The notes beneath the pieces are model-generated. The model saw nothing but the letters and a program-made list of their open reading frames with translations. It had not been told where the DNA came from and ran no database searches. A stretch of 64,000 bases of DNA from Streptomyces filamentosus (GTDB lineage Bacteria; Actinomycetota; Actinomycetes; Streptomycetales; Streptomycetaceae): assembly GCF_014654895.1 (NCBI RefSeq), contig NZ_BNBE01000002.1, forward strand, positions 1,426,001 through 1,490,000. Direction: 5' to 3'. Both the position numbers and the translations under genes were made by a program. Below are positions 1 through 7,968 of this stretch, in pieces. Position 1 is the stretch's first letter. Every line of letters begins with the position of its first letter.

Positions 1-60
1 GCAGTCGGGGGCGGGGCGGACGTCGTCGAAGTCTCCGATGGGTGCGCGCATGCGCGCCAC
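1..60 (-). CDS. 5' fragment of an unknown protein-coding gene
   Basis: Only the first 20 codons are in the window, reading off its left edge. A GTG at 60 is preceded by GGGAG with about 8 nt spacing, and an in-frame ATG at 51 is the alternative start. The visible peptide contains the stretch RAPIGDFDDVRPAPD, which has no motif that identifies a family. The frame, start and ribosome-binding site look real, but no function can be assigned. Confidence 0.4.
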   Translation of the reverse strand, partial: MARMRAPIGDFDDVRPAPDC

Positions 61-143
61 GCTAACGACTCCCGTCCCCCGCGCGGTCGGCCGTCTCACC
101 GTACGGGCCCGCCGCCCGGGCGGACGGCAGGACCGGGCGGGAC

Positions 144-215
144 CGGCAGGAGCGGCAGGAGCGGCAGGAGCGGCAGGAGCGGCAGGAGCGGCAGGAGCGG
201 CAGGAGCGGCAGGAG
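144..215. repeat. Tandem repeat, eight perfect copies of CGGCAGGAG
   Basis: Eight uninterrupted identical 9-mers occupy these 72 bases, with degenerate copies on both flanks. The array lies between the start of the leftmost minus-strand gene and the 3' end of the XRE-cupin gene, in non-coding DNA. Every copy contains an AGGAG core. The most economical reading is a slippage-generated minisatellite. No protein-coding frame through it looks real. Confidence 0.9.
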
Positions 216-248
216 CGGCGAGGGCCGCTTACCGGTCGTGCGGGGGTT

Positions 249-821
249 TCAGCGGGCGGGCGGGATCGAGACGGCCATCGTCATCTCCACCGTCTCCTCC
301 CCGTCGTTGCGGTACTCGTGCGGGGCGGACGCCTCGAAGACGGCGGAGGTCCCGGCGGGGACGGTGTGCTCGACGCCGTCGACGGTCAGGGTGAGGACGC
401 CGGCGACGACGTGGAGGAGTTCCGTGGTGCCCTGCGGGTGCGGGTCGGAGGCGCTGCCCTCGCCCGGCACGAGGGACCAGGACCAGAGTTCGAGGGGGCC
501 GCGGGCCTCGGTGCCGACGAGGAGGGTGGTGTGGCTGCCGGCGGGGGTGGACCACATGCGGACGGCCTGCTCCGGCGGGACGAGCCGGACGTGGGGGCCC
601 TGTTCGTAGTCGAGGAGCGTGGTGATGGAGACGCCGAGGGCGTCGGCCAGCTTGACGGTGGTCCCGACGCTCGGGTTGGTCCGGGCCTGCTCGATCTGGA
701 TGATCATGCCGCGGCTGACCCCGGAACGGGCGGCGAGCGCGTCCAGGGTGAAGCCCCGCTCGTTGCGCCAGCGTTTGAGGTTGCGGGCGAGCGACTGGGT
801 CAACTGGTCGAGGTCCGACAC
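249..821 (-). CDS. XRE-family transcriptional regulator with cupin domain
   Basis: This is a 190-residue two-domain regulator. Residues about 10-65 form an XRE helix-turn-helix (core LAARSGVSRGMIIQIEQ). The C-terminal half, about 105-185, is a cupin fold of the kind that binds small ligands (HPQGTTELLHVVAG, then VPAGTSAVFEASAPHEYRN with likely metal or ligand His/Glu). The chosen GTG at 821 has GGA about 7 nt upstream. An in-frame TTG at 854 would add 11 residues but has no better ribosome-binding site. It is transcribed divergently from an EamA transporter, the common arrangement for a local repressor or activator of an exporter or uptake gene. The ligand is unknown. Confidence 0.88.
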   Translation of the reverse strand: MSDLDQLTQSLARNLKRWRNERGFTLDALAARSGVSRGMIIQIEQARTNPSVGTTVKLADALGVSITTLLDYEQGPHVRLVPPEQAVRMWSTPAGSHTTLLVGTEARGPLELWSWSLVPGEGSASDPHPQGTTELLHVVAGVLTLTVDGVEHTVPAGTSAVFEASAPHEYRNDGEETVEMTMAVSIPPAR

Positions 822-874
822 ATTCCGTCCAATATCCTGGATGACATAGTTCAACAGACTGCACTACGGTGAGA

Positions 875-890
875 TGCACCCGATCGTGCA
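875..890. promoter_or_regulatory. Candidate operator of the XRE-cupin regulator
   Basis: A perfect inverted repeat, TGCAC-N6-GTGCA, lies in the short divergent region between the regulator and the transporter. Further TGCAC half-sites flank it (near 860-864 and 892-896), giving at least four half-sites in about 40 bp. The placement suits control of both divergent promoters. That the regulator binds here is an inference from position. Confidence 0.5.
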
Positions 891-936
891 CTGCACTGTA
901 CTGCCCCGCTCCACCCGCACCTGCCTGCGAGGATCC

Positions 937-1800
937 ATGACCGCCGTGTTCGCCCTGGCCACCGCCCTCTTGTGGGGTTTCGCCGATTTCGGGGGCGGCC
1001 TGCTCACCCGGCGCATCCCGGCCCTGACCGTCGTGGTCGTCTCGCAGGTCCTCGCGGTGCTCGTCCTCGGCGCGGTCGTCCTCACCACCGCCGCCTGGAC
1101 CGAGGCCGGGCCGCAGCTCTGGTACGCCGTCGCGGCCGGCGTCGTCGGTCCGGCCGCCATGCTCGCCTTCTACAAGGCGCTCGCGCTCGGCCCGATGGGC
1201 GTGGTCTCTCCGCTCGGATCGCTCGGCGTGGTCGTCCCCGTCACCGTCGGCCTGGTGCTCGGCGACCGTCCCAACCTGCTCCAGGCCGGCGGCATCGTCG
1301 CGGCGGTCGTCGGCATCGTCCTCGCGGGCGGGCCGGAGCTGCGCGGCGCGCCCGTCCAGCGACAGGCGATCTTCCTCACCCTGTTCGCCGCCTTCGGGTT
1401 CGGCGCGGTCATGGCCCTCATCGCGGAGGCGTCGACGACCGTCACCGGGCTGTTCCTCGCACTGTTCGTGCAGCGCGTCACCAACGTCGCCGTCGGCGGC
1501 GGCGCGCTGCTCCTCTCCGTCCGGCGCGGCGGGCGCGCGCTGCCGGAGGAGGGGTTCCGGGTGATCCGCGACGCGCTGCCCGCCCTCGCCTTCGTGGGCC
1601 TCGCCGACGTCGCGGCGAACGGCACGTACGCGCTGGCCGCGCAGCGTGGCCCGATGCTCTTGGCCGCGGTGCTCGCCAGCCTCTACCCGGTCGTGACCGC
1701 GCTCGCCGCCTTCGGGGTCCTCAGGGAACGGCTGCGCACGATCCAGGCGGCCGGGGCGGGGCTCGCGCTCGTCGGCACGGCGCTGATCGCGGGCGGCTGA
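937..1800 (+). CDS. EamA/DMT-superfamily transporter
   Basis: This 287-residue, very hydrophobic integral membrane protein has the two-EamA-repeat organisation of drug/metabolite transporters, with about ten predicted membrane segments. It opens with ALATALLWGFADFGGG. Typical repeat-end signatures follow: ALALGPMGVVSPLGSLGVVVPV in the first half and GPMLLAAVLASLYPVVTAL in the second. ATG 937 has GAGG just upstream. An earlier in-frame ATG at 874 overlaps the putative operator and is less likely. It is divergent from the XRE-cupin regulator, which probably controls it. Substrate and direction of transport cannot be told from sequence. Confidence 0.88.
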   Translation: MTAVFALATALLWGFADFGGGLLTRRIPALTVVVVSQVLAVLVLGAVVLTTAAWTEAGPQLWYAVAAGVVGPAAMLAFYKALALGPMGVVSPLGSLGVVVPVTVGLVLGDRPNLLQAGGIVAAVVGIVLAGGPELRGAPVQRQAIFLTLFAAFGFGAVMALIAEASTTVTGLFLALFVQRVTNVAVGGGALLLSVRRGGRALPEEGFRVIRDALPALAFVGLADVAANGTYALAAQRGPMLLAAVLASLYPVVTALAAFGVLRERLRTIQAAGAGLALVGTALIAGG

Positions 1801-1927
1801 CGGAAGACAAACGGCCGGGGGCAGGGACTTGAGGTCGGCGGTTACGGGCGACGACCGGCGCGCCGCCGCGCACGACCACACGCGGCAGCGGCCGAAGCGG
1901 CCGCGATCCGGTGAAGGGTGACGGCGC

Positions 1928-2815
1928 TCAGGAGGTTGACGTCCCGACGGCCGCCTCGGCGGACTCCACTGCTTCCGCCACCTTCACCGCCTCTACCGCT
2001 TCCGCCGCCTTCCCCGCCTCCACGGCTTGCGCCGCCTGCGCCGTCTTCTCCGCGACCTCCTCCGACTCCGCCGCCGCCTGTTCGAGTTCCCAGACCGCCA
2101 GGGCCGCCAGTTGCTCGGGCGTGACGTTCTCGGGGATCGGTTTGGGGGCCGGGGTGCGCAGGGGCGGCTGCCACCCCTGTTCCGGGTCCCAGCGGCGTAC
2201 GACCCTGGCGGGAGCGCCCGCCACCACCGAGTGGTCGGGCACCTCGCCGCGTACCACCGCGCCGGCCGCCACCACGACGTTGCGGCCGATCCGCGCGCCC
2301 GGCAGGATCACCGCCCCCGTGCCCAGCCAGCAGCCGGGGCCGATCGAGACCGGCTCGGAGCGGGGCCACTGGCGGCCGATGGGCTCGTGCGGGTCGTCGT
2401 AACTGTGGTTGGTCGAGGTGATGTAGACGTACGGCCCGCAGTACGTGTCCGAGCCGATGGTGATCGTCGTGTCTGCGATGACGTGGCTGCCGCGGCCGAG
2501 CACGACGCCGTTGCCCAGGGTGAGCACCGTCTCGGTGCCGAGGTCGAGGCCGGGGAGCATGCCGGCGGTCAGGGTGACCTGCTCGGCGATGATGCAGCAC
2601 TCGCCGATCTCGATCCACCGCTCGCCGAAGACCGTGCCCTGCGGGAAAGCAAGCCGGGTGCCCGCGCCGAGGCGACGGAACCGGAGGCGTCCGGGGTGCT
2701 CCGCGGTCACCGCGCCCGCCTGCTGCGCCCAGCGCCAGCCGCCCTGGAGGGCGTGGGCGACGGCCCGGCGCCGCCAGGCGGCGAAGGATGAGAACGTGTT
2801 TCCGTTTTTGGGCAC
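1928..2815 (-). CDS. Left-handed beta-helix acyltransferase (hexapeptide repeat) with Ala/Glu/Val-rich tail
   Basis: This 295-residue protein has a hexapeptide-repeat (LbH) core at about residues 55-205. It includes the acetyltransferase signature STNHSYDDPHEPIGRQ, with the putative catalytic His, and IGPGCWLGTGAVILPGARIG near the end of the helix. This is the maltose/galactoside O-acetyltransferase or WbbJ-like group, which transfers acyl groups from acyl-CoA to sugars. The last 60 or so residues are low-complexity and helix-forming, with recurring AEAVEAV and AVESAEA units, and may form a coiled coil. It is divergent from another LbH protein, the carbonic-anhydrase-like gene. The acceptor is unknown. 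Confidence 0.85.
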   Translation of the reverse strand: MPKNGNTFSSFAAWRRRAVAHALQGGWRWAQQAGAVTAEHPGRLRFRRLGAGTRLAFPQGTVFGERWIEIGECCIIAEQVTLTAGMLPGLDLGTETVLTLGNGVVLGRGSHVIADTTITIGSDTYCGPYVYITSTNHSYDDPHEPIGRQWPRSEPVSIGPGCWLGTGAVILPGARIGRNVVVAAGAVVRGEVPDHSVVAGAPARVVRRWDPEQGWQPPLRTPAPKPIPENVTPEQLAALAVWELEQAAAESEEVAEKTAQAAQAVEAGKAAEAVEAVKVAEAVESAEAAVGTSTS

Positions 2816-2963
2816 ACCGACACCGTAGTCGGCGGTGTCGGACCTGATCAGTGCGGTCCCTTGTGATGTCCGTCATGGGCTCGGCATAGGGTGCGGGCAG
2901 ACAACCGGAAGGCGCGACACCCCCACGGCCGCACGGGCCGTACGGACCCTCAGGAGTGACCCC

Positions 2964-3491
2964 ATGGCAGAGGCGTTGATCAAGGCCGTCGGCGGCAAGG
3001 AGCCGAGCGTCGACCCGACCGCGTTCACGGCCCCGACCTCGGTCGTGCTCGGCGAGGTGACGCTCGGGGCGCGCACCAGCGTCTGGTACCACGCGGTGCT
3101 GCGCGCCGACTGCGGTCCCATCACCGTCGGCGAGGACTCCAACATCCAGGACAACTGCACCGTCCACGTCGACCCGGGCTTCCCCGTCTCGATCGGCGAC
3201 CGGGTGACGGTCGGCCACAACGCGACGGTGCACGGCTGCGTCATCGAGGACGACGTGCTCGTCGGCATGGGCGCGACCGTGCTGAACGGCGCCCGGATCG
3301 GGGCGGGCTCGCTCGTCGCGGCGCAGGCGCTGGTGCCGCAGGGCATGGAGGTCCCGCCCGGCTCGCTGGTCGCGGGCGTCCCCGCGAAGGTGCGCCGGCC
3401 ACTGACGGAGGAGGAGCGCGCGGGCATCCGGCTGAACGCCGAGATGTACCTCCACCTGGCCAAGGGGCACGCGGAGGCGTACGCCGACTGA
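2964..3491 (+). CDS. Gamma-class carbonic-anhydrase-family protein
   Basis: This 175-residue left-handed beta-helix protein belongs to the gamma-carbonic anhydrase/PaaY/YrdA group. Metal-ligand histidines are in the expected contexts: CTVHVDPGFPV, then VGHNATVHGCVIEDDV. A short C-terminal helix (TEEERAGIRLNAEMYLHLA) follows. These proteins bind Zn or Fe and act as carbonic anhydrases or related hydrolases, but many homologues have no proven activity. ATG 2964 is supported by GGAG at 2953-2956. The gene is single, divergent from the acyltransferase gene, and followed by a strong terminator. Confidence 0.9.
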   Translation: MAEALIKAVGGKEPSVDPTAFTAPTSVVLGEVTLGARTSVWYHAVLRADCGPITVGEDSNIQDNCTVHVDPGFPVSIGDRVTVGHNATVHGCVIEDDVLVGMGATVLNGARIGAGSLVAAQALVPQGMEVPPGSLVAGVPAKVRRPLTEEERAGIRLNAEMYLHLAKGHAEAYAD

Positions 3492-3585
3492 CGGCAGGAC
3501 CCCGTACGCGAAAGCCGTACGCCTGCCACCGCAGGGCCCCGTACACCACAGCCGCACGCCGGCCGCGCAAGACCCCCGTACGCGA

Positions 3586-3628
3586 CGAGGGCGGCTCCCG
3601 GGATCTCTTCCGGGGGCCGCCCTCTCGT
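3586..3628. terminator. Bidirectional hairpin terminator between two convergent genes
   Basis: A long GC-rich inverted repeat with arms starting CGAGGGCGGC and ending GCCGCCCTC lies between the 3' end of the carbonic-anhydrase-like gene (plus) and that of the DedA gene (minus). A T-containing stretch (TCTCGTTTCGTT) follows on the plus side. It can serve both convergent transcripts. Confidence 0.75.
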
Positions 3629-3672
3629 TTCGTTCCGTACGGGCACGCGCGCGTGACGGGGAACGGAAGCGC

Positions 3673-4332
3673 TCAGTCCGCGGTGGCCGCTTCCAGGGGC
3701 GCCTCGGGGCGCTGCTCCGCGGAGGCGGCGGCAGCCTTCTTGGCGCGGTTCTTGATGATGAGCATCGAGGCGACGCCGACGAGGACGGCGAGCACCAGGC
3801 CCAGCCAGGAGAACCGCTTCAGCCACGCCTCGGCGACGATGCCGACCGAGTAGATGACGGCGGTGGTCCCGCCCGCCCAGAGGATGCCACCGAGGACGTT
3901 GGCGATGAGGAACTTCCAGTACGGCATCTTCAGGACGCCCGCGAGCGGCCCCGCGAAGATCCGCAGGAGGGCGATGAAGCGGCCGAAGAAGACCGCCCAC
4001 ATGCCCCACTTCTGGAAGGAGCGTTCGGCGAGCGCGATGTTCGCCTCGCTGAAGTGCCCGGGGAACTTGCCGCCGAGCCAGGCGAGCAGCGGGCGGCCGC
4101 CCCTGCGGCCGATGGCGTACCCGATCGAGTCGCCGACGATCGCGCCGACGGTGGCGCAGGTGCCGAGCACGTACGGGTTGATGTCGCCGTGCTGCGAGGC
4201 GAGCAGGGCCGAGCTGACGAGGACGATCTCGCCGGGGAGCGGGATGCCGAGGCTCTCCAGTCCGATCACCACCCCCACCAGCGCGTAGATGGCGACGGCC
4301 GGGATCGTCTCCAGCCATTCCTGGACGTGCAA
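3673..4332 (-). CDS. DedA-family membrane protein
   Basis: This 219-residue integral membrane protein belongs to the DedA/SNARE-associated family, members of which act in lipid flipping and envelope homeostasis. Signature motifs are present: LESLGIPLPGEIVL near residue 25, and the conserved GRFIALLRIFAGPLAG loop near residue 115. The C-terminus is basic then Ala/Glu-rich. The start is TTG at 4332, supported by GGGAGGA about 8 nt upstream. It sits alone between two terminators. A second member of the wider superfamily (TVP38/TMEM64) lies at 10901. Confidence 0.92.
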   Translation of the reverse strand: MHVQEWLETIPAVAIYALVGVVIGLESLGIPLPGEIVLVSSALLASQHGDINPYVLGTCATVGAIVGDSIGYAIGRRGGRPLLAWLGGKFPGHFSEANIALAERSFQKWGMWAVFFGRFIALLRIFAGPLAGVLKMPYWKFLIANVLGGILWAGGTTAVIYSVGIVAEAWLKRFSWLGLVLAVLVGVASMLIIKNRAKKAAAASAEQRPEAPLEAATAD

Positions 4333-4519
4333 CGCGGGTTCCTCCCGTCGGACCGGCGCGGCCCAGGTCCCGGGCCGCTGCGGTGGCGCGCCCCGCGTCG
4401 GGCGCGCCGGGGAAGCCTACCCCGGCGGCCCGAACGCCCGCCGAACCCCGCCGGTCCCCGCACCGAACGCCTCGCGGCCCCTCGCCCGCCGCCCGTCACC
4501 GGCCGCTCCCGGGCAGCGG

Positions 4520-4554
4520 GACGGCCGCGGACCCGTGCGGGGTCCGCGGCCGTC
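4520..4554. terminator. Hairpin terminator downstream of the thioesterase gene
   Basis: A perfect stem of about 15 bp (arm starting GACGGCCGCGGACC, 4520-4534, pairing with 4540-4554) has a short loop. It lies about 30 bp past the stop of the minus-strand thioesterase gene and ahead of DedA. There is no U-tract, as is usual for Streptomyces terminators. Confidence 0.75.
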
Positions 4555-4583
4555 GGACGGGCCGGCTCCTGGCGGCCCGGGGG

Positions 4584-5045
4584 TCACTTGCCGGAGTTGT
4601 TGGGCCGCAGGGTCCACAGGACGGTCATCTCGCCGGTGACGGCGCCGTCCTCGCGGGTGATGTCGATGCGGACCGGGAACTCGGGGCGCTCTCCGGCGTC
4701 GAGCTCGGCGACGACGTCGGCGACGGGGCGGCCGAGGGTCGCGGTGGCGGTGACGACGCCCATGGCGAGCTTCTTGTACGCGATCTCGGCGTTGACGGCG
4801 AGCGGCACGGCGCGGCCGAGCTGGTCGCCGAAGGCCGCGAGCACGATGGCGCCGCTGGCGGACTCGGCGAGGGTGAACATGGCGCCGGCGTGCGGGCCGC
4901 CCACGTGGTTGTGGTAGGCGGGCTGGTCGGGCAGGCGCACGACGGCGCGCTCGGCGGTGGTCTCCAGGAACTCCAGGTTGAGGGTTCCGGCCATGGGGAC
5001 CGTGGCGGCGAGCATCTCGCCGACGGACTTCTGGTCTGCGCTCAT
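4584..5045 (-). CDS. Hotdog-fold thioesterase-like protein (DUF4442/PaaI-like)
   Basis: This 153-residue single hotdog domain has the PaaI/YiiD-type core YHNHVGGPHAGAMFTLAE, where the HNHVGG stretch corresponds to the active-site loop. A long strand pattern follows (VPLAVNAEIAYKKLAMG). Such proteins hydrolyse acyl-CoA thioesters, usually of unknown chain. ATG 5045 has no obvious ribosome-binding site, but a TAACAT-like element (plus-strand 5054-5059) lies 8 nt upstream, so the mRNA may be leaderless. It is divergent from the Pro/Gln-rich membrane protein. Confidence 0.82.
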   Translation of the reverse strand: MSADQKSVGEMLAATVPMAGTLNLEFLETTAERAVVRLPDQPAYHNHVGGPHAGAMFTLAESASGAIVLAAFGDQLGRAVPLAVNAEIAYKKLAMGVVTATATLGRPVADVVAELDAGERPEFPVRIDITREDGAVTGEMTVLWTLRPNNSGK

Positions 5046-5165
5046 GCGCCGTGATGTTACCCGCGAGTAGATAGCTTGGCCATACCCTCCCCCGAGCCCC
5101 GCACGGCCCCGGCGCCCGGCCCCGGCCATGGCCCGCCCGTGCCCGCCCCTCTATCGTTACGGGCC

Positions 5166-6320
5166 ATGTGGCCAGGACAGCAGCCGCCCGGGGGCGAGCA
5201 GAACCCGCAGGACCAGAACCAGAACCCGTACCAGCAGCCGGGGTACCAGCAGCCGAACCCGTACCAGCAGCCGACCGTGCCGGGGCAGCATCCGGCCGTG
5301 CCGCCGGGCCCGCCCCAGCAGGGCGGATGGCCCCAGCAGCCGGGACAGGCCCAGCCGGGATATCCGCAGCAGGGGTACCCGCAGGGCCATCCGCAGCAGG
5401 GGTACGCCCAGCCGAACCCGTACCAGCAGCCGACCGTGCCGCAGTACCAGGTGCCCGCGCCGCCGCAGGGTCCCGGCGGGGGCGGAGACAAGAAGCGGAC
5501 GCAGCTCATCGCGATCGTGGCCGCCACCGCCGTGGTCATCGCCGCGAGCGTGACCGGCATCCTCCTCCTGGACAAGGACGACGAGAAGCAGGTCGCCGAC
5601 AAGCCGACCACGGGTGCGAGCTCCACGGCCCCGGGCACCGACGCGTCCACGACGGGGTCCGCCGAGCCCTCCGCGCCGCCCACCACCGAGATCGACAACC
5701 CGCGCGACGGCACGACGGCCTTCCAGCCGACGATCCCGGGCTGGAAGGTCGTCCACAACCCCGCGCACGGCACCCTCTTCGACGTGCCGCCGGAGTGGGA
5801 GGTCCAGAAGCCCACCATGCAGGTGGGGTTCGAGGACGCCAAGCGGGACGACGGCATGCCGCTCGTCGTGATGTCGGGCCCCGCCGACCTCAAGAGCAAG
5901 TGGTGCTCCGTCGACTCCAACAAGGACGGCCGCCAGGAGACCACGGGCCTCGCCGGCGCGGGCTCCAAGGGCAACCGGGGCGCGAAGGAGGCCGGGCCGG
6001 AGGCGGAGGGCCTGGCGGGCGTGTGGGTGTGGGGCGCGTTCGCCCAGCACATGCCGCGCAGCACCATCAAGGTCACCAAGGCCGTCCCGTACACCACGGC
6101 GTCCGGGCTCAAGGGCAGCATGGCCACGGCCACCGCCCCGAACGTGAAGAAGCGCAACAAGTGCGACACCGACGGCAAGTCGGTCGCCTTCACCTTCCTC
6201 AACGGCGAGAACGACTACGCGTCCTTCGTGCTCTACGCGGTCGACGGGGTGAAGGACGAGCTGCCGGACGCCACGATCAAGAAGATCCTCTCCACGGTCC
6301 GGCTCACGCCCAAGTCCTGA
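5166..6320 (+). CDS. Pro/Gln-rich single-pass membrane protein, unknown function
   Basis: The protein has 384 residues in three parts. Residues 1-105 are a disordered Pro/Gln/Tyr/Gly-rich cytoplasmic tail with repeated NPYQQP and PGYPQQG units. Residues about 114-135 form one membrane helix (LIAIVAATAVVIAASVTGILLL). A Ser/Thr/Pro linker leads to an extracellular domain of about 200 residues containing WKVVHNPAHGTLFDVPPEWEVQ. This layout is common in Streptomyces surface proteins and recalls substrates of Ser/Thr kinases, but no enzymatic motif is seen. ATG 5166 is only 8 nt from a TATCGT-like -10, suggesting a leaderless start. Confidence 0.85.
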   Translation: MWPGQQPPGGEQNPQDQNQNPYQQPGYQQPNPYQQPTVPGQHPAVPPGPPQQGGWPQQPGQAQPGYPQQGYPQGHPQQGYAQPNPYQQPTVPQYQVPAPPQGPGGGGDKKRTQLIAIVAATAVVIAASVTGILLLDKDDEKQVADKPTTGASSTAPGTDASTTGSAEPSAPPTTEIDNPRDGTTAFQPTIPGWKVVHNPAHGTLFDVPPEWEVQKPTMQVGFEDAKRDDGMPLVVMSGPADLKSKWCSVDSNKDGRQETTGLAGAGSKGNRGAKEAGPEAEGLAGVWVWGAFAQHMPRSTIKVTKAVPYTTASGLKGSMATATAPNVKKRNKCDTDGKSVAFTFLNGENDYASFVLYAVDGVKDELPDATIKKILSTVRLTPKS

Positions 6321-6440
6321 CGCCCAAGTCATGACTTCTGAGTCCTGACTTCCGAGTCCTGACCTCTTCCCCGCTTCCCGCCTTCCCCCGCTTCTCCTCT
6401 CCCCCGCTTCTCTCCTTCCTCCTCCCCTCCTCTAATCGGT

Positions 6441-6470
6441 TTGGCAGGAAGGGGAGGGGGCGGGGATAGT
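6441..6470 (+). promoter_or_regulatory. Promoter of the MFS gene, apparently leaderless
   Basis: A TTGGCA -35-like hexamer (6441-6446) and a GATAGT -10-like hexamer (6465-6470) are separated by 18 bp, close to a housekeeping sigma promoter. The proposed GTG start at 6477 lies 7 nt beyond the -10, so transcription would begin at or next to the start codon. Confidence 0.6.
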
Positions 6471-6476
6471 CCCGGG

Positions 6477-7823
6477 GTGACGAATCGCTCCGCCTCCTCC
6501 CGCAGCGGCCGCCGCCCCGAATGGGCCGGGCGCAACTACATGCTGCTCACCTCAGCCACCATCGTGACCAGCCTCGGTGCCCACGGTGCCCTCATCGCCA
6601 CCACCTGGGCCGTCTTCGAGGCCGGTGGCGACGCGGGCGACGTGGGCCTCGTCGCGATGGCCCGCTTCCTGCCCCTGGTCCTCTTCCTGCTCATCGGCGG
6701 CGCGGTCGCGGACCGGATACCCCGGCACCGGGTGATGGTCGCGGCCAACGCCCTCAACTTCGTCTCACAGGCGGTCTTCGCCGCCCTGGTGCTCTCCGGC
6801 ACGGCCGAGATCTGGCAGATGATGGTGCTCACCGCGCTCTGCGGCACCGGCCAGGCGTTCTTCAACCCGGCGGCCGAGGGCATGCTCATGTCCAGCGTCA
6901 CGGGTGAGCAGGCGAGCCGCGCCTTCGCCTTCTACCGGATGGCGATGCACGGCGCGGGCATCGGCGGCGCCGCCCTCGGCGGCGCGCTCGTCGCCTTCGT
7001 CGGGCCCGGCTGGGTCCTCGCCGTCGACGCAGTCGCGTTCGCCGTCGCGGGCGGCCTGCGGGCCTTCCTCGACGTCAGCGGCATCCCGGACCGCAAGCCC
7101 GGCGGCGGCCTCTTCGCCGATCTGCGCGAGGGCTGGCAGGAGTTCGTCGGCCGCCCGTGGCTGTGGTCGATCGTCGCCCAGTTCTCGGTCGTGGTCGCGC
7201 TCATCGGCGCGGTGGAGGCGGTGTACGGGCCGCTGGTCGCCCGGGACGAGCTGGGCGGCGCGCGCCCCTGGGGCATCGCGCTCGCCGGGTACGGCGTGGG
7301 CACGGTGGCCGGCGCCGTCCTGATGACCCGGTGGAAGCCGCGCCGGATGCTCCTCGTCGGCACGCTCGGCGTGTTCCCGATCGCGCTGCCCTCGGTGGCG
7401 CTCGCCGTGCCGCTGCACGCCGTCGGGCTCACCGTGGTGATGTTCGTCAGCGGTGTGGCGATGGAGATCTTCGGCGTCTCCTGGATGACGACGATGCACC
7501 AGGAGATCCCCGAGGAGAAGCTGTCCCGGGTCTCCGCCTACGACTGGTTCGGCTCGACCGCGCTGCTGCCGCTGTCGACCGCCCTCGCGGGCCCGGCCGA
7601 GACGGCCTTCGGCCGGACGGCCTCGCTGTGGGGCGCGGCGGCCCTGATGACCCTGGTCACCGCCCTCGTCCTGCTCGTCCCGGACGTACGGAACATGACG
7701 CGCCGCCCCCACGGCGTGACGACGGCGAAGGGTGACGCGGGGACCGGAGTTGACGGGGGCGGTGCCGGGGCCGGGACCGGAACCACGGCTGGAACCGGCG
7801 CGGGGGCCGTCGTCGACGCGTAG
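6477..7823 (+). CDS. MFS transporter
   Basis: This 448-residue major facilitator superfamily permease has about twelve hydrophobic segments. The signature loop between helices 2 and 3 reads LIGGAVADRIPRHRVMV. The family resembles actinobacterial drug-export-like MFS proteins (MFS_3 type). The GTG at 6477 is chosen because a good -35/-10 pair ends 7 nt before it. A TTG at 6441 would fall inside that promoter. The last 30 residues are Gly/Ala/Thr-rich low complexity (GAGAGTGTTAGTGAGA) and probably a disordered cytoplasmic tail. The substrate is unknown. Confidence 0.88.
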   Translation: MTNRSASSRSGRRPEWAGRNYMLLTSATIVTSLGAHGALIATTWAVFEAGGDAGDVGLVAMARFLPLVLFLLIGGAVADRIPRHRVMVAANALNFVSQAVFAALVLSGTAEIWQMMVLTALCGTGQAFFNPAAEGMLMSSVTGEQASRAFAFYRMAMHGAGIGGAALGGALVAFVGPGWVLAVDAVAFAVAGGLRAFLDVSGIPDRKPGGGLFADLREGWQEFVGRPWLWSIVAQFSVVVALIGAVEAVYGPLVARDELGGARPWGIALAGYGVGTVAGAVLMTRWKPRRMLLVGTLGVFPIALPSVALAVPLHAVGLTVVMFVSGVAMEIFGVSWMTTMHQEIPEEKLSRVSAYDWFGSTALLPLSTALAGPAETAFGRTASLWGAAALMTLVTALVLLVPDVRNMTRRPHGVTTAKGDAGTGVDGGGAGAGTGTTAGTGAGAVVDA

Positions 7824-7892
7824 GCCGGCCTCCGCCCGCGGTGCCGGCACCGGTACGGGTACCGCGAGGCCGGAGTCCGTACCGCAGTGCCG

Positions 7893-7922
7893 GTACGGGC
7901 GCCGCAGGGCCGGTGCCCGTAC
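7893..7922. terminator. Possible terminator/repeat between convergent genes
   Basis: An 8-bp perfect inverted repeat, GTACGGGC-N14-GCCCGTAC, lies in a repetitive GTACGGG/GCCGG-rich spacer between the convergent MFS and spermidine-synthase-like genes. It could act in both directions. Support is limited to its position and pairing. Confidence 0.35.
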
Positions 7923-7968
7923 GGAGTGCGGGTACGGGCGCCGCGGGCCCGGAGTCGTCCGGCGGGCG

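Noticed and set aside
144..215. A CRISPR array
   Set aside because: The units are contiguous 9-mers without spacers and no cas gene is near. No other CRISPR-like pattern was seen in the window.
229..1881. Very long open frames antisense to the XRE-cupin and EamA genes
   Set aside because: High-GC shadow frames: Arg/Pro/Gly-rich translations, no domain, and they run through two recognised genes.
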